Shown: positions 5,707-7,689 of the stretch, one piece after another
Position numbering within the stretch: position 1 is the stretch's first letter
How the letters are laid out: each line of letters starts with the position of its first letter
Assembly: GCA_007117555.1 (NCBI GenBank)
Contig: SKGI01000096.1
Span: 1 to 7,689, forward strand
Length of the DNA: 7,689 nt
Direction: 5' to 3'
Source of the DNA: Candidatus Izemoplasma sp.
GTDB lineage: Bacteria > Bacillota_I > Bacilli_A > Izemoplasmatales > Izemoplasmataceae
Program-made: the position numbers and the translations under genes
The notes under the pieces: model-generated
What the model was told of the DNA's origin: nothing
Database searches by the model: none
The model's input: only the letters and a program-made list of their open reading frames with translations

Positions 5707-6975
5707 TCACTTCTTTTCTAAATTTCTAAAGGCATTCGATACCATTAAATTAATACGATTGAGTTGATTGATTTTTGACGCGCTTGTATCAAAGTCAATC
5801 GCAACGATGTTACTTTCTGGAAAGTGCTTTTTCAGTTTTTTAAACATGCCTTTTCCCGCAATATGATTGGGTAAACAACCAAAAGGTTGGGTGCAAACAA
5901 TGTTTGGCGCACCGTGGTGGATGAGGTCGATCATTTCCGCTGTCAATAGCCAGCCTTCACCAATATGCGTGCCTACATCAATAATACCATCGACTAATTG
6001 TTTCAACGCTTTATACGAGATGCCAGGCGCAAACCCATAACGTTTAAGTAAGGTGCGCACCTTGCGGCGGCGCCATTCAACATACCGAACTAACAGACGC
6101 AACGTAATCTTCTCAAACCGCGGCCCCCCATAACGGGCGATGTCGTGGGCACGAGAATCAAAACTGTACAAGAAAAAATCATACAGTGGTGGGGTGATCA
6201 CTTCACACCCTTCTTTTTCAAGGGTCGCTTCAAGGTGGTTGTTGCCAAGCGGTGAATACTTGACATATATTTCACCGACAATTCCAACTTTAGGTTTGAT
6301 CAATGTGCGATCGACAGAAACCCCTGCAAATGCTTTGACAATGCGCTTTGACATGCGTTTATGGCGACGCCATGTAATAAACCGCCGGTGTTGAAAATAC
6401 TGTTCTAACCACCGTTTAACCTGTTCGTGCACTTGATCGGTCGCACCCACTTGCTTTTCATAAGGTCTCGTTTGATTGATCACTGTCATCACCAAATCAC
6501 CAAAAAGCATAGCGTCATGTACTTTATGCAATAGTCTTGGTGTTAACCGAAAACCAGGATTTTTTTCAAGACCGCCTGCGTTAAGCGAAATAACGGGTAC
6601 ATGAGGAAAGCCCGCTTTGATGAGCGCTTTACGCAGTAAGGCAATATAGTTACTCGCACGACAGCCCCCACCAGTTTGAGTAATGATTAAAGCGACTTTA
6701 TCATCTTTAAGTTCACGTTTTTTGATGGCATCGATGAACTGACCGATGACGAGCATCGCTGGGACACAAATATCATTATGAGCATATTTCATCCCTTCAT
6801 GAATCAAGTCATAGTCGGTGGTCTTTAGCAACTCCGCTTGATACCCTTCACTCGTAAAAGCATCGACGACAAAATCAAAGTGATACGGGGCCATTTGGGG
6901 CACTAAAATCGTATACTCTTCACGCATCTCAGCTGTAAAGACAAGACGCTCATTTTCATAGAGAAGTTCAGCCAA
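5707..6975 (-). CDS. HgdB-like 2-hydroxyacyl-CoA dehydratase-type iron-sulfur protein
   Basis: A 422-aa protein of the 2-hydroxyacyl-CoA dehydratase (HGD-D) superfamily, the kind that forms the C-terminal part of the ~1400-aa fused CoA-activase proteins in many Firmicutes. Typical blocks are [14 protein letters not shown] (66-79), [13 protein letters not shown] (99-111), [13 protein letters not shown] (130-142), [17 protein letters not shown] (234-250) and [16 protein letters not shown] (361-376). Cysteines C70, C105 and C367 (with C361) are the likely iron-sulfur ligands. It starts with TTG at 6975, with AGGAGG (6983-6988) seven bases upstream, inside the end of the activase-like gene; the two overlap by 8 nt. 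The pair therefore acts as a split version of the usual fusion. The substrate is unknown: members include true dehydratases, benzoyl-CoA reductase subunits and double-cubane-cluster reductases. tgt follows after 4 nt. Confidence 0.9.
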   Translation of the reverse strand: MAELLYENERLVFTAEMREEYTILVPQMAPYHFDFVVDAFTSEGYQAELLKTTDYDLIHEGMKYAHNDICVPAMLVIGQFIDAIKKRELKDDKVALIITQTGGGCRASNYIALLRKALIKAGFPHVPVISLNAGGLEKNPGFRLTPRLLHKVHDAMLFGDLVMTVINQTRPYEKQVGATDQVHEQVKRWLEQYFQHRRFITWRRHKRMSKRIVKAFAGVSVDRTLIKPKVGIVGEIYVKYSPLGNNHLEATLEKEGCEVITPPLYDFFLYSFDSRAHDIARYGGPRFEKITLRLLVRYVEWRRRKVRTLLKRYGFAPGISYKALKQLVDGIIDVGTHIGEGWLLTAEMIDLIHHGAPNIVCTQPFGCLPNHIAGKGMFKKLKKHFPESNIVAIDFDTSASKINQLNRINLMVSNAFRNLEKK

Positions 6976-7689
6976 GGTCCACCCTCCTCATCGTCGACAA
7001 TAAACTGCGCAAACGGATGTTAACTGCGCCTAAGTTAGAAATCTCATCGATTTTAATTTGCGTGTACAATTTATGATTCGCTTCTAAAATATCTTTCACT
7101 TCATCCGCTGTAATCGCATCGAGACCACAACCAAAAGAAACGAGTTGCACTAAATTGATATTTTCTTGATCCGCAATATAACGCGCTACATCGTATAAGC
7201 GTGTATGATACGTCCATTGATTGAGCACATTGACTGAAGGTTGATCCGCAAGATGATTGAGTGCATCTTCACTCACAACGACCACATTCATTGACCGAAT
7301 CATCTTCGGAATACCATGATTCACTTCAGGATCAACATGATAAGGCCTTCCCGCTAATACAATGACGGGCAACCGTTCAGTTTGCGCATAAGCAAGCGCA
7401 CGTTCCCCTTCTTTTTGTACCGCTGCACGGAAATCATGATAGGCAGTCATCCCAGCTTCAAACGCACGTCCATATAAAGATTTAGGCGCCGATACATGTT
7501 CTTTGAGCATCGCATAAGCAGCCTCGACAAACTTCTTTTTGTCGCTTAATGTTAAATACGGTTGGACAAATTTTTTCATATCAAGATGATCCATATTCGC
7601 TTCAATAACTTCGGGGTAATGGGCGACAATCGGACAATTATAGTGGTTGTGTGCATACGTTTTTTCTAAGAAGTTGAATGCGATATTGG
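6968..7689 (-). CDS. Acyl-CoA dehydratase activase-type protein, C-terminal part (cut by window edge)
   Basis: C-terminal 239 residues of a CoA-enzyme activase family protein (BadF/HgdC-type ATPase domains followed by a DUF2229-type domain); only the latter region is visible. The frame stays open to the right edge. The ATG at 7594 is internal, because conserved sequence continues upstream of it, including CPIVAHYPEVI, which is typical of the family. Counting from the edge, other family blocks are VLAGRPYHVDPEVNHGIP (110-127), SFGCGLDAITADEV (184-197) with a conserved Cys, and IKIDEISNLGAVNIRLRSL (211-229). In related proteins the N-terminal ATPase domains drive ATP-dependent electron transfer to a partner iron-sulfur protein. 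The partner here would be the HgdB-like protein encoded next, with which it overlaps by 8 nt. Ends in TGA. The physiological substrate cannot be read from the sequence. Confidence 0.9.
   Translation of the reverse strand, partial: NIAFNFLEKTYAHNHYNCPIVAHYPEVIEANMDHLDMKKFVQPYLTLSDKKKFVEAAYAMLKEHVSAPKSLYGRAFEAGMTAYHDFRAAVQKEGERALAYAQTERLPVIVLAGRPYHVDPEVNHGIPKMIRSMNVVVVSEDALNHLADQPSVNVLNQWTYHTRLYDVARYIADQENINLVQLVSFGCGLDAITADEVKDILEANHKLYTQIKIDEISNLGAVNIRLRSLLSTMRRVDLG
6983..6988 (-). promoter_or_regulatory. Ribosome binding site deciding a TTG start
   Basis: AGGAGG lies seven bases upstream of the TTG at 6975, inside the last codons of the preceding gene. The conserved region begins soon after, and no ATG is nearby, so TTG is the likely start. 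Confidence 0.8.

Noticed and set aside
6968..7594. Treating ATG 7594 as the start of a complete 208-aa protein
   Set aside because: The frame is open to the edge and encodes conserved family sequence (CPIVAHYPEVI) upstream of that ATG, so the gene is longer and cut by the window.
1..7689. CRISPR arrays, insertion sequences, tRNA or rRNA genes
   Set aside because: I found no spaced direct repeats, no transposase-like frame and no cloverleaf. The tRNA-interacting signals at 830-1048 belong to the T-box leader.

Overview
All genes in this window lie on the minus strand, so the biological order runs from the right edge to the left. The window reads as a compact chromosomal segment of a moderately AT-rich member of the Bacillota (Firmicutes). 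Support for this: an isoleucine T-box leader in front of ileS, a ylmE-sepF-ylmG-ileS gene order like the Bacillus ftsZ-downstream cluster, strong AGGAGG-type ribosome binding sites, and dehydratase-activase genes typical of fermentative Firmicutes. TGA is used as a stop (the partial activase, its partner, and a tandem TGA-TGA after ftsZ), so the Mycoplasma/Spiroplasma code does not apply. A lineage near Erysipelotrichales, Haloplasma or Acholeplasma/Izemoplasma is possible, but that is only an inference.

Layout from right to left. (1) 7689-5707: the C-terminal part of an acyl-CoA dehydratase activase-type protein (open at the window edge). It overlaps by 8 nt a 422-aa HgdB-like iron-sulfur protein that starts with TTG. 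(2) 5702-4590: tgt, the queuosine tRNA-guanine transglycosylase, 4 nt further on and carrying a terminator-like perfect palindrome inside its coding sequence. (3) 4518-3328: ftsZ with its own perfect -10 box and a hairpin terminator after it. (4) 3260-1087: a tightly packed division-associated operon. It holds a previously unlisted 56-aa two-helix membrane protein, ylmE (GTG start), an unusually short sepF, ylmG (ATG at 2151 preferred over an upstream TTG), and an unrecognised 257-aa protein with two membrane helices and a TPR-like helical cytosolic domain. (5) 1082-794: a sigma-A-type promoter and an Ile T-box riboswitch with terminator. (6) 793-1: the N-terminal 264 codons of ileS, running off the left edge.

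The most interesting part is the division cluster. Compared with Bacillus (ftsZ ... ylmE-sepF-ylmG-ylmH-divIVA-ileS), ylmH and divIVA are missing here. The 257-aa membrane/TPR-like protein occupies their exact place, and a 56-aa membrane protein sits between ftsZ and ylmE. SepF has lost the N-terminal extension that normally anchors it to the membrane. FtsZ has an acidic-then-polylysine linker whose coding sequence contains three in-frame A-AAA-AAG slippery heptamers. Together these suggest a rewired way of tethering the Z-ring, but this is a hypothesis from sequence and gene order alone.
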